Source: Nostoc sp. UHCC 0926
GTDB lineage: Bacteria; Cyanobacteriota; Cyanobacteriia; Cyanobacteriales; Nostocaceae
Assembly: GCF_028623165.1 (NCBI RefSeq)
Contig: NZ_CP117768.1
Location: forward strand, 992,001-1,056,000
Direction of reading: 5' to 3'
DNA: 64,000 nt
Below, piece by piece: positions 53,482 through 62,988 of the stretch. The stretch's first letter is position 1, and each line of letters opens with the position of its first letter. Below the pieces are notes generated by a model. It did not search any database. It had not been told where the DNA came from and saw only the letters and a list, made by a program, of their open reading frames with translations. The position numbers and the translations under genes were made by a program.

Positions 53482-54366
53482 GTGGGAGATTTTGGCAATG
53501 TTTTAACCGCTATGATTACGCCGTTTAAAGCAGACGGTAGTGTAAATTATGATGTAGCGGCAGAACTGGCAGCACATCTAGCTAACAACGGTACAGATAC
53601 ATTGGTGATGTGCGGCACAACAGGAGAATCTCCTACTCTAAGTTGGGATGAGGAATACCAGTTGTTTGTCGAGGTGTTGCAGTCCGTGGCAGGAAAAGCC
53701 AAGGTGATCGCAGGTTGTGGTTCAAATTCCACCAAAGAAGCGATCGCTGCCACCCAAAAAGCGTCTAAAATAGGAGTACATGGTTCCTTACAAGTTGTTC
53801 CTTATTACAACAAACCGCCACAAGCGGGATTGGAAGCGCACTTTCAGGCAATAGCACAAGCCTGTCCCGACCTACCATTGTTGTTATACAATGTCCCAGG
53901 TCGTACCGGACAAAACCTTCAGCCAGAAACAGTTGCCCGGTTAGCTAAGGTTAACAATATTGTCGGGATTAAAGAATCCACTGGTAACATAGATCAGGCA
54001 AGCGAAATTCGTCGCTTGACACCAAAAGAATTCCACATCTACTCTGGTGATGATTACATGACTTTGCCCTTGTTAGCGATCGGGGCAAAGGGTGTGGTAA
54101 GTGTGGCTTCTCATCTGGTAGGAAACCAACTACAGCAGATGATCCAAGCTTTTAGTGCGGGAAAAATAGAGGTAGCCAGCGAAATTCATCTCCAACTCTT
54201 CCCGTTGTTTAAAGCTCTATTTCTCACTTCAAATCCCATTCCAGTGAAAAAAGCACTAAAACTTCAAGGCTGGGAGGTTGGTTCAACTCGTCCGCCGCTA
54301 TGTGAAGCTGACTTAGAAGTTAGTCAAAAGTTAGAAGCGGTTCTGAAAGAACTTAGTTTAATCTAG
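53482..54366 (+). CDS. dapA: 4-hydroxy-tetrahydrodipicolinate synthase
   Basis: DapA condenses pyruvate with aspartate semialdehyde, the product of asd just upstream. The 294-residue TIM-barrel protein has the Schiff-base Lys164 in GIKESTGNI, the catalytic Tyr136 in [10 protein letters not shown], and the conserved GTTGESPTL segment at residues 45-53. The start is GTG at 53482, preceded by AAGGAG at about twelve bases. It lies 129 bases after asd and 232 bases before rnj, the conserved cyanobacterial order. Confidence 0.96.
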   Translation: MGDFGNVLTAMITPFKADGSVNYDVAAELAAHLANNGTDTLVMCGTTGESPTLSWDEEYQLFVEVLQSVAGKAKVIAGCGSNSTKEAIAATQKASKIGVHGSLQVVPYYNKPPQAGLEAHFQAIAQACPDLPLLLYNVPGRTGQNLQPETVARLAKVNNIVGIKESTGNIDQASEIRRLTPKEFHIYSGDDYMTLPLLAIGAKGVVSVASHLVGNQLQQMIQAFSAGKIEVASEIHLQLFPLFKALFLTSNPIPVKKALKLQGWEVGSTRPPLCEADLEVSQKLEAVLKELSLI

Positions 54367-54598
54367 CGACCATTTGGTTAAGCGCTGGTAATCTGCTGCT
54401 TTCTAAAGATACATATAAACAATGATCAGAATTGTTCATAAGTTGCAATTTAAATCAATTTTATTGAATAAAAAATTGAAGATTTCAATTAAAACTTGAT
54501 TGTTTTGGGACTAACTTAACAGACAAATGATGTTGTCTTAAATACAAGGAAAGTTAACTATCAACTTAATTAACCATAAGTAACAATCTAAGGAGAAA

Positions 54599-56371
54599 AT
54601 GGCTAAAAACGAAGCTAATAATTCCGCCTTGAAAATTATTCCTTTGGGCGGTTTGCATGAAATTGGGAAAAATACCTGTCTTTTTGAGTATGACGATGAA
54701 ATTATCCTGCTAGATGCAGGATTGGCTTTTCCCACAGAGGCGATGCATGGAGTAAACATTGTTTTGCCAGATACAACCTATCTGCGGGAAAATCGCCACA
54801 AAATAAAAGGGATGATCGTTACTCATGGTCATGAAGACCATATTGGCGGGATTGCTTTTCATCTCAAGCAATTTGATATCCCCGTGATTTATGGGCCCAG
54901 ACTAGCAATGGCAATGCTAGAGGGTAAATTAGAAGAAGCAGGAGTGCGCGATCGCACAGAAATTAGAACAGTTCTACCACGTGATGTGGTGCGGATTGGC
55001 AAAAACTTTTTAGTGGAATATATCCGTAACACCCACTCCATCGCTGATAGTTTCACTGTTGCCATTCATACTCCTCTCGGTGTAGTTATTCACACAGGGG
55101 ATTTTAAAATTGACCATACTCCAGTAGATGGTGAAAAGTTTGATTTACAACGCCTAGCAGAACATGGCGAAAAAGGCGTTCTTTGCTTGCTAAGTGATTC
55201 CACTAACTCAGAAGTGCCAGGATTTACACCTTCTGAACGTTCAGTTTATCCCAATCTGGAGAGAGTATTTAGTCAAGCTACTGGGCGATTGTTCGTTACT
55301 ACCTTTGCTTCCAGTGTGCATCGGATCAACATGATTTTGGATATCGCCAAGAAGCAAAATCGTGTAGTGACGATTGTCGGGCGTTCCATGCTGAACTTGA
55401 TTGCTCATGCCCGCAATTTAGGTTACATCAAGTGTGACGATAATCTGCTGCAACCATTGCACGCAGTCCGCAATCTACCTGATGAGAGAGTACTAATTTT
55501 AACTACAGGCTCTCAGGGTGAATTGATGGCAGCAATGACCCGGATTGCCAACAAAGAACATCCTCACATTAAAATCCGCCAAGGAGATACGGTAGTATTC
55601 TCTGCTAACCCAATTCCCGGAAATACGATCGCAGTAGTCAACACCATTGATAAATTAATGATTCAGGGTGCGAAAGTAGTCTATGGGCGGGATAAAGGGA
55701 TTCACGTCTCCGGTCACGGCTGTCAGGAAGAGCAAAAGCTGATGATTGCTTTAACTCGACCCAAATTCTTTGTACCATTTCACGGCGAACATCGAATGCT
55801 GGTGAAGCACGCAGAAACGGCTCAAAGTATGGGCATTCCCGCCGAAAACATGATCATTATCCAGAATGGTGATGTTGTTGAACTGACCGAAGATGCCATT
55901 CGCGTCGCTGGTAAAGTGCCATCTGGTATCGAATTGGTGGATACTACTAGTTCAGGTATGGTAAGTGCCAAAGTTTTACAAGAACGGCAACGCATGGCTT
56001 CAGAAGGCATTATCACGATCGCAGCTGCCATTGATTGGAATGGTAAACTGTTGGCAAAACCAGAAATTCACTTACGGGGTGTAGTCACAAGTGTAGAGCG
56101 ATCGCTGCTACAAACCTGGGTAAAACAACGGATTGAAGAAATCCTCACTGTGCGCTGGTCAGAATTTGCTGCTGGGGAAGGTGAAGCAGCAGATATAGAT
56201 TGGGGTGGATTGCAAGGTACTTTAGAGCGAGAATTGCAACGTTCCATCCGTCGGGAATTGCAATGTCAGCCATCTGTGACTTTGTTGATGCAAATCCCTG
56301 ATGAGCCGCCTGTGAAAGTTGCCGATGGTAGAAGACGACGCACTCGGACTGCTGCTCAGGTAGCATCGTAG
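54599..56371 (+). CDS. rnj: Ribonuclease J
   Basis: RNase J is a zinc-dependent metallo-beta-lactamase/beta-CASP ribonuclease with 5' exonuclease and endonuclease activity. The 590-residue protein has the THGHEDHIGG motif (His76, His78, Asp80, His81), NTHSIADSF, THTGDFKID-like metal ligands (VVIHTGDFKIDHTP), the beta-CASP LLSDSTNSEVPG and TTFASSVHRI, and FHGEHRML. The C-terminal 120 residues form the usual dimerisation/extension domain, with a basic end RRRRTRTAAQVAS-like. AAGGAG precedes the ATG by five bases. The gene follows dapA, a conserved cyanobacterial linkage. Confidence 0.96.
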   Translation: MAKNEANNSALKIIPLGGLHEIGKNTCLFEYDDEIILLDAGLAFPTEAMHGVNIVLPDTTYLRENRHKIKGMIVTHGHEDHIGGIAFHLKQFDIPVIYGPRLAMAMLEGKLEEAGVRDRTEIRTVLPRDVVRIGKNFLVEYIRNTHSIADSFTVAIHTPLGVVIHTGDFKIDHTPVDGEKFDLQRLAEHGEKGVLCLLSDSTNSEVPGFTPSERSVYPNLERVFSQATGRLFVTTFASSVHRINMILDIAKKQNRVVTIVGRSMLNLIAHARNLGYIKCDDNLLQPLHAVRNLPDERVLILTTGSQGELMAAMTRIANKEHPHIKIRQGDTVVFSANPIPGNTIAVVNTIDKLMIQGAKVVYGRDKGIHVSGHGCQEEQKLMIALTRPKFFVPFHGEHRMLVKHAETAQSMGIPAENMIIIQNGDVVELTEDAIRVAGKVPSGIELVDTTSSGMVSAKVLQERQRMASEGIITIAAAIDWNGKLLAKPEIHLRGVVTSVERSLLQTWVKQRIEEILTVRWSEFAAGEGEAADIDWGGLQGTLERELQRSIRRELQCQPSVTLLMQIPDEPPVKVADGRRRRTRTAAQVAS

Positions 56372-56388
56372 AGAATTTAAGATAAAAA

Positions 56389-56448
56389 TCTCACGCTAAA
56401 GCGCAGAGACGTAGAGTTTTTCTAACGTCTTTGCACTTTTGCGTGAGA
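56389..56448 (+). terminator. Terminator hairpin after rnj
   Basis: TCTCACGC (56389-56396) pairs with GCGTGAGA (56441-56448). An inner stem AAAGCGCAGAGACGT pairs imperfectly with ACGTCTTTGCACTTT. TCTTTTAT follows. It lies 18 bases after the rnj stop. Confidence 0.7.
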
Positions 56449-56518
56449 ATAGTCTTTTATTATGGGTATAGAAATCACAGTAAATAGTACTTGCCTATAG
56501 TTCTTGGAAGCGATTCCT

Positions 56519-56745
56519 ATGACTAAAACACCAATAAAAATTAGTACTCTTGAGGAATCCATCAATTTTGATGATGGAATAGACAAGCACTATGAAGGTT
56601 TTTGACGCTAACTGAACTGTATTGATTTCTATGTACTCTGCTGTGCGGAAAGCTGGACAACTTCTAGGTCAACATTAGGTTGTTGAGCAATCTGTTCTAC
56701 ACTCATCCCTGTTTTTAGTAACAGGGGGACAGTAACTTTCAACAT
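56519..56745. pseudogene. Short gene remnants between rnj and the permease
   Basis: A plus-strand 28-codon frame (56519-56605) reads MTKTPIKISTLEESINFDDG. A minus-strand 38-codon frame (56745-56629) reads MLKVTVPLLLKTGMSVEQIA and continues QQPNVDLEVVQ. The latter resembles the C-terminal segment of Rpn/PD-(D/E)XK-type recombination nucleases. Neither is long enough to be a functional gene of a family I know, so both are noted as probable relics. Confidence 0.4.
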
Positions 56746-56859
56746 TTCAGAAATTTATAGCCAAAGCGAAGAATTAGCAGAATTATCAAATGAGGTTAGC
56801 CAACATCCCCACCAATTTCTACACCTGGCCCGCATTTCTCACAAGTCCCGCGATCGCTC

Positions 56860-58056
56860 TCAATAAACCCAGAGGTATACTAGAACTAAAGTACATACTG
56901 TTAAAGGCGCTCCAAACCTTAGATGTTCCCAAAAAGTTAGCTTGTAACCTAAATCAGCAGCAGCTTCTACAACTATCAAGTTGGCGACTGAACCAAACAA
57001 AGTCAAATTACCAGCCAAAGTTGATCCAGCAGCCAACAATAGCCAATACTTAGTGTCACCTGAAGGAACCAGGGGATGCAGCATAAGTACAGCCGGAACA
57101 TTAGAAATCAAGTTAGATAAAACAACAGTCACACCCAAAAAACTCGCAGCAGAGTTGATTGCATGGGTAAATGGCTGAAGCAAATTCAACTTTTGCGTGA
57201 CTCGCGTCAGAATAAACAATCCAGAAAACATTACCAGCAGATTCCAATCCACCTTTTGCAAAATGCGCTGGGGTTTAACCCGGCGAGTGATTAGCAACAA
57301 GCTAGCAGCAACTAGAGCAGACTCCGCTAAGGGTAAGCCGACAGTAAATGCAATTAGCAGCCCAATTGTGATGACTAATGTTTTTTTAAATAAAGGTTTA
57401 AAAATCCGTTGGTTGCCAACCATTACCTGTTCGCAAGGTTTGACTGAGCGCACATCTGGATAAAGTAGCCACAGTAATCCTACTTGAATTACCAAGCCTG
57501 CTACGGCAACTGGGACCAATACACGCAAAAAATCTACATAGGAAATACCTGAAAAGGAGCCAATCAGGATATTTTGAGGATTACCGCTCAAGGTTGCTAC
57601 CGAGCCTATATTAGTTGCACCTGCGATCGCTAGTAAATAAGGAATCGGATTTAAGCCCAAAGCTAGAGTCAAGCTCAAGGTTAGGGGTGTAAAAATCAAC
57701 GCCAAAGTGTCATTGAGAAAAAAGGCGGAGAGAATACCACTACCAAAAGTTAAAGCAATTAACAAACCTAGAGGACTGCGAGTGATACTCAATATCATTG
57801 AGATTGCTCGTCTAAAAAACCCTGCAAAGGATAGGTTGGCATTAACTACCATCATGCTCAAGAGAAATACGATGGTATTGGCATCAATGGCCTGCCATGC
57901 CTCCTGTAAATTCAGAACACCTAAAGCAATTAAAAAGGCAGAACCGACTAAAGCAATGGTGGCACGGTTCATGCGTAAACCAGGAATGTAGCCCAATGCT
58001 AATCCCAGATAAGTTAGCCCTAAGACGCTATAGATTGCAAATTGAAGAAGAATCAC
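56860..58056 (-). CDS. ArsB/NhaD/SLC13-type anion permease
   Basis: The 398-residue integral membrane protein has about eleven hydrophobic segments. It carries the ion-transporter-superfamily motif GATNIGSVATLSGNPQNILI near residue 165, and the inverted second-half counterpart LLAAGSTLAGNLTLFGSVAN near residue 340. These are the paired substrate-binding loops. The substrate may be arsenite, sodium or a dicarboxylate/sulfate; sequence alone does not decide. No arsenic regulator or arsenate reductase is adjacent, so an arsenite role lacks contextual support. It is slightly shorter than typical ArsB (about 430). Confidence 0.9.
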   Translation of the reverse strand: MILLQFAIYSVLGLTYLGLALGYIPGLRMNRATIALVGSAFLIALGVLNLQEAWQAIDANTIVFLLSMMVVNANLSFAGFFRRAISMILSITRSPLGLLIALTFGSGILSAFFLNDTLALIFTPLTLSLTLALGLNPIPYLLAIAGATNIGSVATLSGNPQNILIGSFSGISYVDFLRVLVPVAVAGLVIQVGLLWLLYPDVRSVKPCEQVMVGNQRIFKPLFKKTLVITIGLLIAFTVGLPLAESALVAASLLLITRRVKPQRILQKVDWNLLVMFSGLFILTRVTQKLNLLQPFTHAINSAASFLGVTVVLSNLISNVPAVLMLHPLVPSGDTKYWLLLAAGSTLAGNLTLFGSVANLIVVEAAADLGYKLTFWEHLRFGAPLTVCTLVLVYLWVY

Positions 58057-58583
58057 TTTCTTTACCGAGACTTTGCCACGACCGATGTTTCATGACTAGC
58101 CGCTCTGCATCTACTGAGAAAGCCAACCCACCTGGCTTTAAGCCGCAGCCGCGTCTACAGACTTCTCTTTACTTCTACGGCATTCAGCCAGCAATAAACA
58201 GGACGCTCTGACGTGGAGAAGTGGGAATACGCAGAGGAAAGACGCCTATTAGGCTATTACCAATATTTATACTTAGCAAAAATACTTGCAGAAAGACCTT
58301 ATATTAAGTTCTGTAAATGTTACACTAAAACCTATCCAATGATGGATGTCTTTATTAAAATCTAAACTATATCAAGTTATGAACAAGATGATCATATTAC
58401 ACTACCGATCCCCAAAAATTTGCGATTAACTTGACGTAGTAATAAATTAGGTTCTGACTTAAGTGGCTAATCAGGTATTACATTATATCGCAGTCAGAAC
58501 GCGATTTTTCCGGTAAAGTTCGTTGCCACGTTGTATATATTCATCAAAAAGACGAACAGCCTCAATAACACAGGGGATTAACC
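58057..58583. other. Spacer between divergent genes
   Basis: About 530 bases. The first 150 bases are GC-richer and read through as part of no recognisable gene. The rest is AT-rich. AACACAGGGGATTAACC sits just before the 58584 ATG. No RNA gene or strong palindrome was seen. Confidence 0.4.
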
Positions 58584-58961
58584 ATGAAGGTATCTGATAA
58601 TACCACAAAAAAGATTTTTCTTGCAAGCTGGGTATCAATCAATCAAGCAGAGACTAGTGACCATAAAGCAACCCAGCTAGACCGTTCTGTTTCCAAATCT
58701 TACTGGAATATTCTCCAACCCCTACGGCAGCGTGTAGATAGCATTCAAGTCCGCGATCGCCAACTAGCTCACCGCTTGTGCAAACTGATTCCATCTCAGT
58801 GTCCATTTGAGCGAGATGTGAAATTATTTGGGAAAACCCTGTTTCACATTCCGCCCATGTGCAAGCTCAACCCCTTATATGAAGAAGTGGTTGGTTTACG
58901 TTTCCGAGCAATGTGCTATCTAGCGGACGAATGCGGCGAAGATGTGTCGCAGTACTGCTGA
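58584..58961 (+). CDS. Mo-dependent nitrogenase C-terminal-domain protein
   Basis: The 125-residue protein matches the small cyanobacterial family named after a domain found at the C-terminus of some Mo-nitrogenase-associated sequences. Signature: ILQPLRQRVDSIQVRDRQLA, HRLCKLIPSQCPFERDVKLF, IPPMCKLNPLYEEVVGLRFR, AMCYLADECGEDVSQYC. Several conserved Cys (near residues 86, 93, 111, 117 and 125) suggest metal or disulfide chemistry. No nif gene lies in the window, so involvement in nitrogen fixation is only a family label. The gene is alone on the plus strand. Confidence 0.88.
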   Translation: MKVSDNTTKKIFLASWVSINQAETSDHKATQLDRSVSKSYWNILQPLRQRVDSIQVRDRQLAHRLCKLIPSQCPFERDVKLFGKTLFHIPPMCKLNPLYEEVVGLRFRAMCYLADECGEDVSQYC

Positions 58962-58977
58962 ATGCTGGGGCAAAAGT

Positions 58978-59062
58978 GAGGAGTGAGGAGTGATAGTGAT
59001 GAGTGAGGAATTAAAACTTATAACTCCTAACTTCTAACTTCTAACTCTTAACTCCTAACTAT
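58978..59062. repeat. GAGTGAG/TAACTCC spacer repeat between convergent genes
   Basis: GAGTGAGGAGTGATAGTGAT and CTCCTAACTTCTAACTTCTA words form a long imperfect inverted repeat between convergent genes. It is the same family as 18018-18073 and 47507-47610, and is likely a bidirectional terminator. Confidence 0.55.
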
Positions 59063-59069
59063 TTTTCTA

Positions 59070-60950
59070 CTATTTTTTTTGCCATTTTTGGATGGCATCT
59101 TGAGCATCTTCGTAAGTGGCTGTTTCCTCTGGTACTAAAGCAGCAGTCGCAATTGCTGCATTGCTGTCTCCTTCGGCGGCGCGACGCTTGGCCAGGTCTA
59201 AAATTTTCTCACTCCATTTATTGATCGATTTTTGGGCAGTATCGAAGCCTGGTTGACCTGATGGTACTTTCTTGGCAACTTCGATCGCACGATTGTAGGT
59301 AGATGCCTGTTGAGACTTAATTAAGGCATTAGCTGCATCTAAAAGAGTTTTGTTAGTCACATACTGCTTGCCCTCTAGCCGCCACAGGTTGATTGCTGCT
59401 TGTGCTTTGGCATAGAGGGCTTCATCTTTAGTGATTAATCGTGCGGCAGCAATAGCGCTAGCATACTGTCTTTGTTTAGCACGACCCTCTGCTAAATCTA
59501 AAATCATCCGGCTCCAAATCTTAATATTCTCCTGAGCTTGCTCGTACAGTGGTTCACCGGGTTGAATTTTCTGGGCTGTAGCGATCGCCAAGCTCAAATC
59601 GCTAGCCTGAGTTTGTCTGAGCGACATTTTCGCCAAGTCTAATACTGCTTGATTTCGCTTTTTCGACTCGGAACTAGAAGTTATTTGGGCGCTAGATTGG
59701 TTTTTGAGTCTAACTGGTGGAGTGCCATCGTTTGGTAAATTCTGGATAACCTGGCGATCGCTAGCAGTAGCATTAGGTGATGTGTTTGATATTTGCTTAA
59801 TTCTAAAAGTTTCTTGATTACGGAGAAAAACTACGGCGATTAAACCTGCTACCAGCAGGCTGCCTCCCCCCCACAAGATAAACTGTTTCCAAAAAGGAAT
59901 ACTTGGCTGATTCGATGGCAATCGAGAGACGTAACCTTTGGAGGAATTGGGGATAAATCTTCCCCTTGTATTCACTCCTAAAGAAGTTTCCGGCATTGGC
60001 TGGGAAACTAAGCTAGTAGCTGACTCCAGGACTGGTTGACTCTTAGACTTTTCGACCTTGTGAGCCTTCAGCTGTTGGGAGGAGTTCACAGTAGCTTCTC
60101 CCCATCTGCCCCGCTCTGCTGAAGTTTTAGGGTAATCGTCGAGGGGAGGAGCCGCAAGGGCAACAGCAAAGGATTCTTCCGGATAAATCACCGGATTTGC
60201 TTCAAAGTCGCTTTCCATTGCCAATTGTGGCAAGATTACCTGCGGTCTTGATGGAATGATCGTGGCAGGGTTTTGGACAGGATTCCAGTGGTGTTGACAT
60301 AATTTTGGCATCAGCAGACTCAGGTAGCTTTCTAAATCTGCCAAGTTGCTGCCATTACCAGAACGCAAAGCTTCTAATAAAGCTGCTGTAAAGAATCCGT
60401 GACCTAGTTCGCTACTTTCATGGGAAAATTGCTCTGGTTGGCAAGAAAGAATTGTAGCGAGTTGTAGTTCTTGGGCTAGTTCTATTGTTTCTTCGCCAAC
60501 GGGAGCATCCGCTTGGGTGCCAAAAGCGCGGTTGATATCGAGCAGTAACAATACATTCATCTGTGCAAGTTGGAGACTTTGCATTAGCGATCGCAATTCT
60601 ATGCCAGTCTCTTGCACGAGTTCGGGGTTGCCTTCCACTGGCATTAAGTAATCTTTGCCCTTGTAATTGACCCCATAACCGCTAAAAAATAACCACAGAT
60701 AATCTTCTGGTTGCCAACTTGTCGCTGCCAAATCCTCAAGCAGCAGCAAAATATTCTCCTTAGTCGCGTAAGTTGACCTATCCTGAATGGGCGGCGAAGT
60801 ATCTGTCATGACTAGACAGTGTTTGGGGACAAAACCTCCCTCTGTCACCAAAAAATCCTCTAGTGCCTCAGCATCTGCTTGGGCATAACTTAAAGGTTGA
60901 AATAACTGATATTGATTGATGCCAATCGCGATCGCCCAGTAATTTGCCAT
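59070..60950 (-). CDS. Caspase-family protein with substituted catalytic dyad
   Basis: The 626-residue protein begins with a caspase-like p20 domain (about residues 1-235). The start is WAIAIGINQYQLFQPLSYAQ, the His strand reads LWLFFSGYGVNYKGKDYLMP and the Cys strand reads MNVLLLLDINRAFG. Relative to active orthocaspases, His is replaced by Tyr92 and Cys by Asn140, so peptidase activity is not expected. A membrane segment follows near residues 350-375 (FWKQFILWGGGSLLVAGLIA). The C-terminus carries helical repeats with ATAQKIQPGEPLYEQAQ- and ALVPEETATYEDAQ-like words, shared with other cyanobacterial proteins. It is probably a membrane-anchored scaffold or sensor. Confidence 0.88.
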   Translation of the reverse strand: MANYWAIAIGINQYQLFQPLSYAQADAEALEDFLVTEGGFVPKHCLVMTDTSPPIQDRSTYATKENILLLLEDLAATSWQPEDYLWLFFSGYGVNYKGKDYLMPVEGNPELVQETGIELRSLMQSLQLAQMNVLLLLDINRAFGTQADAPVGEETIELAQELQLATILSCQPEQFSHESSELGHGFFTAALLEALRSGNGSNLADLESYLSLLMPKLCQHHWNPVQNPATIIPSRPQVILPQLAMESDFEANPVIYPEESFAVALAAPPLDDYPKTSAERGRWGEATVNSSQQLKAHKVEKSKSQPVLESATSLVSQPMPETSLGVNTRGRFIPNSSKGYVSRLPSNQPSIPFWKQFILWGGGSLLVAGLIAVVFLRNQETFRIKQISNTSPNATASDRQVIQNLPNDGTPPVRLKNQSSAQITSSSESKKRNQAVLDLAKMSLRQTQASDLSLAIATAQKIQPGEPLYEQAQENIKIWSRMILDLAEGRAKQRQYASAIAAARLITKDEALYAKAQAAINLWRLEGKQYVTNKTLLDAANALIKSQQASTYNRAIEVAKKVPSGQPGFDTAQKSINKWSEKILDLAKRRAAEGDSNAAIATAALVPEETATYEDAQDAIQKWQKK

Positions 60951-61148
60951 CCCGCTTTTTGTCAGTTATTGTTTGCTGGTCTTAAAATTGCGGTCAGCTT
61001 TGCCAAAAAAACAAAGCTAACCGATGTTTTATGTCTAGGTGATTCTGATCGAATCTTAAGTTAAAATGTAATTTTTATTACGTCAATAGACCGGAAAATA
61101 CTTTCACCTAATTTCAATAACAGATCATCACTAAGGAGATAGAAGGTC

Positions 61149-61640
61149 ATGAGCAAGATTTCTGCTCACCTACCATCATCGATCACTCCCTTTTCAGTTA
61201 TTAGCCAAATTGCCAGAAGAATCCGGATAGTTCCTTTAATAATTTTGCTCATATCTACCGTTCCTGCGTGGTTTTTGACGGAAGCGATCGCACCTCAGGT
61301 TGTGCGAGCTTACACCGCTAGAGTTGATCTAGCTATTGACCGCCTGCCGGAAGAAAACTATGAAACCGTTCTCACCAGAGCGGAAGCAGCCGCTAGGGCA
61401 GCTGCTCAACGAAGTTTCGACCAAGATATCTTGGTGACAGATGTTTCAATCATTGTGACCGTACAAAATTATGGAGCGATCGCACCAGTTCTGACATTAG
61501 AAGTCAGTCGTCCCCAATGGCGATCGCGCCCCGATGCTCAAAATTGGGCCACTTACTTCAAAACTGCGCGATCGCTACTTTTCCTTGAAAATAGCTCTAA
61601 TACAGTTCCAGCAGCTAGCGGTGTGTCAACCCAAAAATGA
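61149..61640 (+). CDS. Predicted exported/anchored protein of unknown function
   Basis: I do not recognise a named family. The 163-residue protein has a basic N-terminus and a hydrophobic segment near residues 27-52 (IRIVPLIILLISTVPAWFLT). It continues with a predicted periplasmic domain: YTARVDLAIDRLPEENYETV, ARAAAQRSFDQDILVTDVSI, LTLEVSRPQWRSRPDAQNWA. AAGGAGATAGAAGGTC precedes the ATG, a good ribosome binding site. It is divergent from the caspase homologue and upstream of rpmF with 175 bases between. Confidence 0.75.
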   Translation: MSKISAHLPSSITPFSVISQIARRIRIVPLIILLISTVPAWFLTEAIAPQVVRAYTARVDLAIDRLPEENYETVLTRAEAAARAAAQRSFDQDILVTDVSIIVTVQNYGAIAPVLTLEVSRPQWRSRPDAQNWATYFKTARSLLFLENSSNTVPAASGVSTQK

Positions 61641-61815
61641 CCGGTTGAACTAGACACAAAGACGCAAAGAGGTGACTCTTAGAATTCCCTCTGTCTGTCC
61701 CAGGTCTTTGTGTCCGACTTCAGTCTCAACCTCCCAATTCAACTTACCTGTTGTCCTTGGCGTCAGTGGATGGCCTAGAATAAGAAGGTTGTCAAGAATC
61801 GCGATATCTGCTGAC

Positions 61816-61989
61816 ATGGCTGTTCCTAAGAAGAAAACTTCCAAATCAAAACGAGATAAACGTCGAGCTACCTGGAGGCACAAAGCCGTCGTCGAAGCTC
61901 AGAAAGCTCTATCTCTGGGCAAGTCGATCTTGACTGGACGTTCTACATTTGTGTATCCAACTGCTGAAGAAGAGGAAGAAGAATCATAA
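61816..61989 (+). CDS. rpmF: 50S ribosomal protein L32
   Basis: The 57-residue basic protein reads [20 protein letters not shown] at its start, the standard L32 N-terminus, with a central [20 protein letters not shown] and an acidic end of five Glu. The Cys pairs of zinc-type L32 are absent, as in many cyanobacteria. The start was set at the ATG of 61816; the open frame upstream is a read-through of spacer sequence. Confidence 0.95.
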   Translation: MAVPKKKTSKSKRDKRRATWRHKAVVEAQKALSLGKSILTGRSTFVYPTAEEEEEES

Positions 61990-62298
61990 TTCCCCAGTCA
62001 GGAAAAGCATGAACAGCACCGATAAATTTGATTGGCAATAAATACCAATCAAGCTTCTTACCATTGGATAAACGCTTTTTCTTAGCTTTTCTGATTGCAT
62101 TATGGATCATAGATCCTTTACACAAGCTGATTAAATCGAGAAAAATTGGTAGTGAGTAATTGGGAACATCCATTACCCATTACCGATCATTCATGAGTAA
62201 TGATCAAGTAATCATATAAAGACTAAAACATCTGGTGCTGTTGGCAACTCAGTAAAAAAGCTTGTAAATACCTTGAGAAAACTTATTTCTCTCCAACT
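61990..62298. other. Spacer after rpmF
   Basis: About 300 bases, AT-rich. Words CATTACCCATTACCGATCAT near 62172 resemble spacer tandem words. A minus-strand frame overlapping rpmF (61943-62173) has no ribosome binding site and is rejected. Confidence 0.4.
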
Positions 62299-62904
62299 AT
62301 GCTAGGAAAATTTTTTCACAAACCAGGGAAAGAAGAGGGGGAACGCGTCCCTCCTGGTCAACACTTAGCTAAAGGTTTCCCCGTATTAACTTACGGTGCA
62401 ACTCCCCAAGTCAGCACTGAGGAATGGGAGTTTCGAGTTTGGGGTTTAGCAAAATCTGCTACCTTTAGTTGGTCAGATTTTATGGCGTTACCTCAACACG
62501 AATTCACAGCAGACTTCCACTGTGTAACGCGCTGGTCTAAACTCGATGTCAAATGGACTGGCATAAAAATGACAGATTTCATGGGTCTGATTGAGCTAGA
62601 CCCGAAAGTAGCCCACATTATGGAACACTGCTACGGCGGCTACACTACTAATATCTCTGTAGAAGATTTTATGCGCGAAGAAAACTTCTTTGCCTTTAAA
62701 GTCTTTGGTGAAGACCTTCCATCTGAACACGGTGGGCCGATGCGGCTAGTTGTGCCCCACCTCTACGCTTGGAAAAGTGCTAAATGGATTAATGGTTTAG
62801 AGTTTTTAGCTGGTGAAGAACTTGGTTTTTGGGAGCGCAATGGCTACCATCGCCGTGGTGAACCTTGGGCTGAGGAGCGTTACAGCAATGCTTTTGGGTT
62901 TTAA
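62299..62904 (+). CDS. Sulfite-oxidase-like molybdopterin oxidoreductase
   Basis: The 201-residue protein has the SUOX/MsrP-type molybdopterin domain. The molybdenum-ligating Cys75 is in DFHCVTRWSKLDVKWTG, and VPHLYAWKSAKWINGLEFL supplies cofactor-binding residues. It lacks the heme and dimerisation domains of true sulfite oxidase and any Tat signal, so it is cytosolic. The length fits the short stand-alone family found in cyanobacteria and actinobacteria. The reaction is unknown. It is not clustered with cofactor genes. Confidence 0.92.
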   Translation: MLGKFFHKPGKEEGERVPPGQHLAKGFPVLTYGATPQVSTEEWEFRVWGLAKSATFSWSDFMALPQHEFTADFHCVTRWSKLDVKWTGIKMTDFMGLIELDPKVAHIMEHCYGGYTTNISVEDFMREENFFAFKVFGEDLPSEHGGPMRLVVPHLYAWKSAKWINGLEFLAGEELGFWERNGYHRRGEPWAEERYSNAFGF

Positions 62905-62988
62905 GAGTTAGGAGTTATTCAATTTTTAATTTTAGATTTTTAATTTTAGATTTTTCCTTCAATCCAAAATTAAAATAACTCATAACTT
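62905..62988. repeat. AT-rich repeat between convergent genes
   Basis: TTTTTAATTTTAGATTTTTA words and CAATCCAAAATTAAAATAAC form an imperfect hairpin, the same family as 11985-12068. It is a likely bidirectional terminator. Confidence 0.55.

Noticed and set aside
61672..61815. N-terminal extension of ribosomal protein L32
   Set aside because: The extension is spacer sequence; the ATG at 61816 gives the canonical L32 start.
61943..62173. Minus-strand frame overlapping the rpmF end
   Set aside because: Antisense to a ribosomal protein gene, no ribosome binding site, no family.
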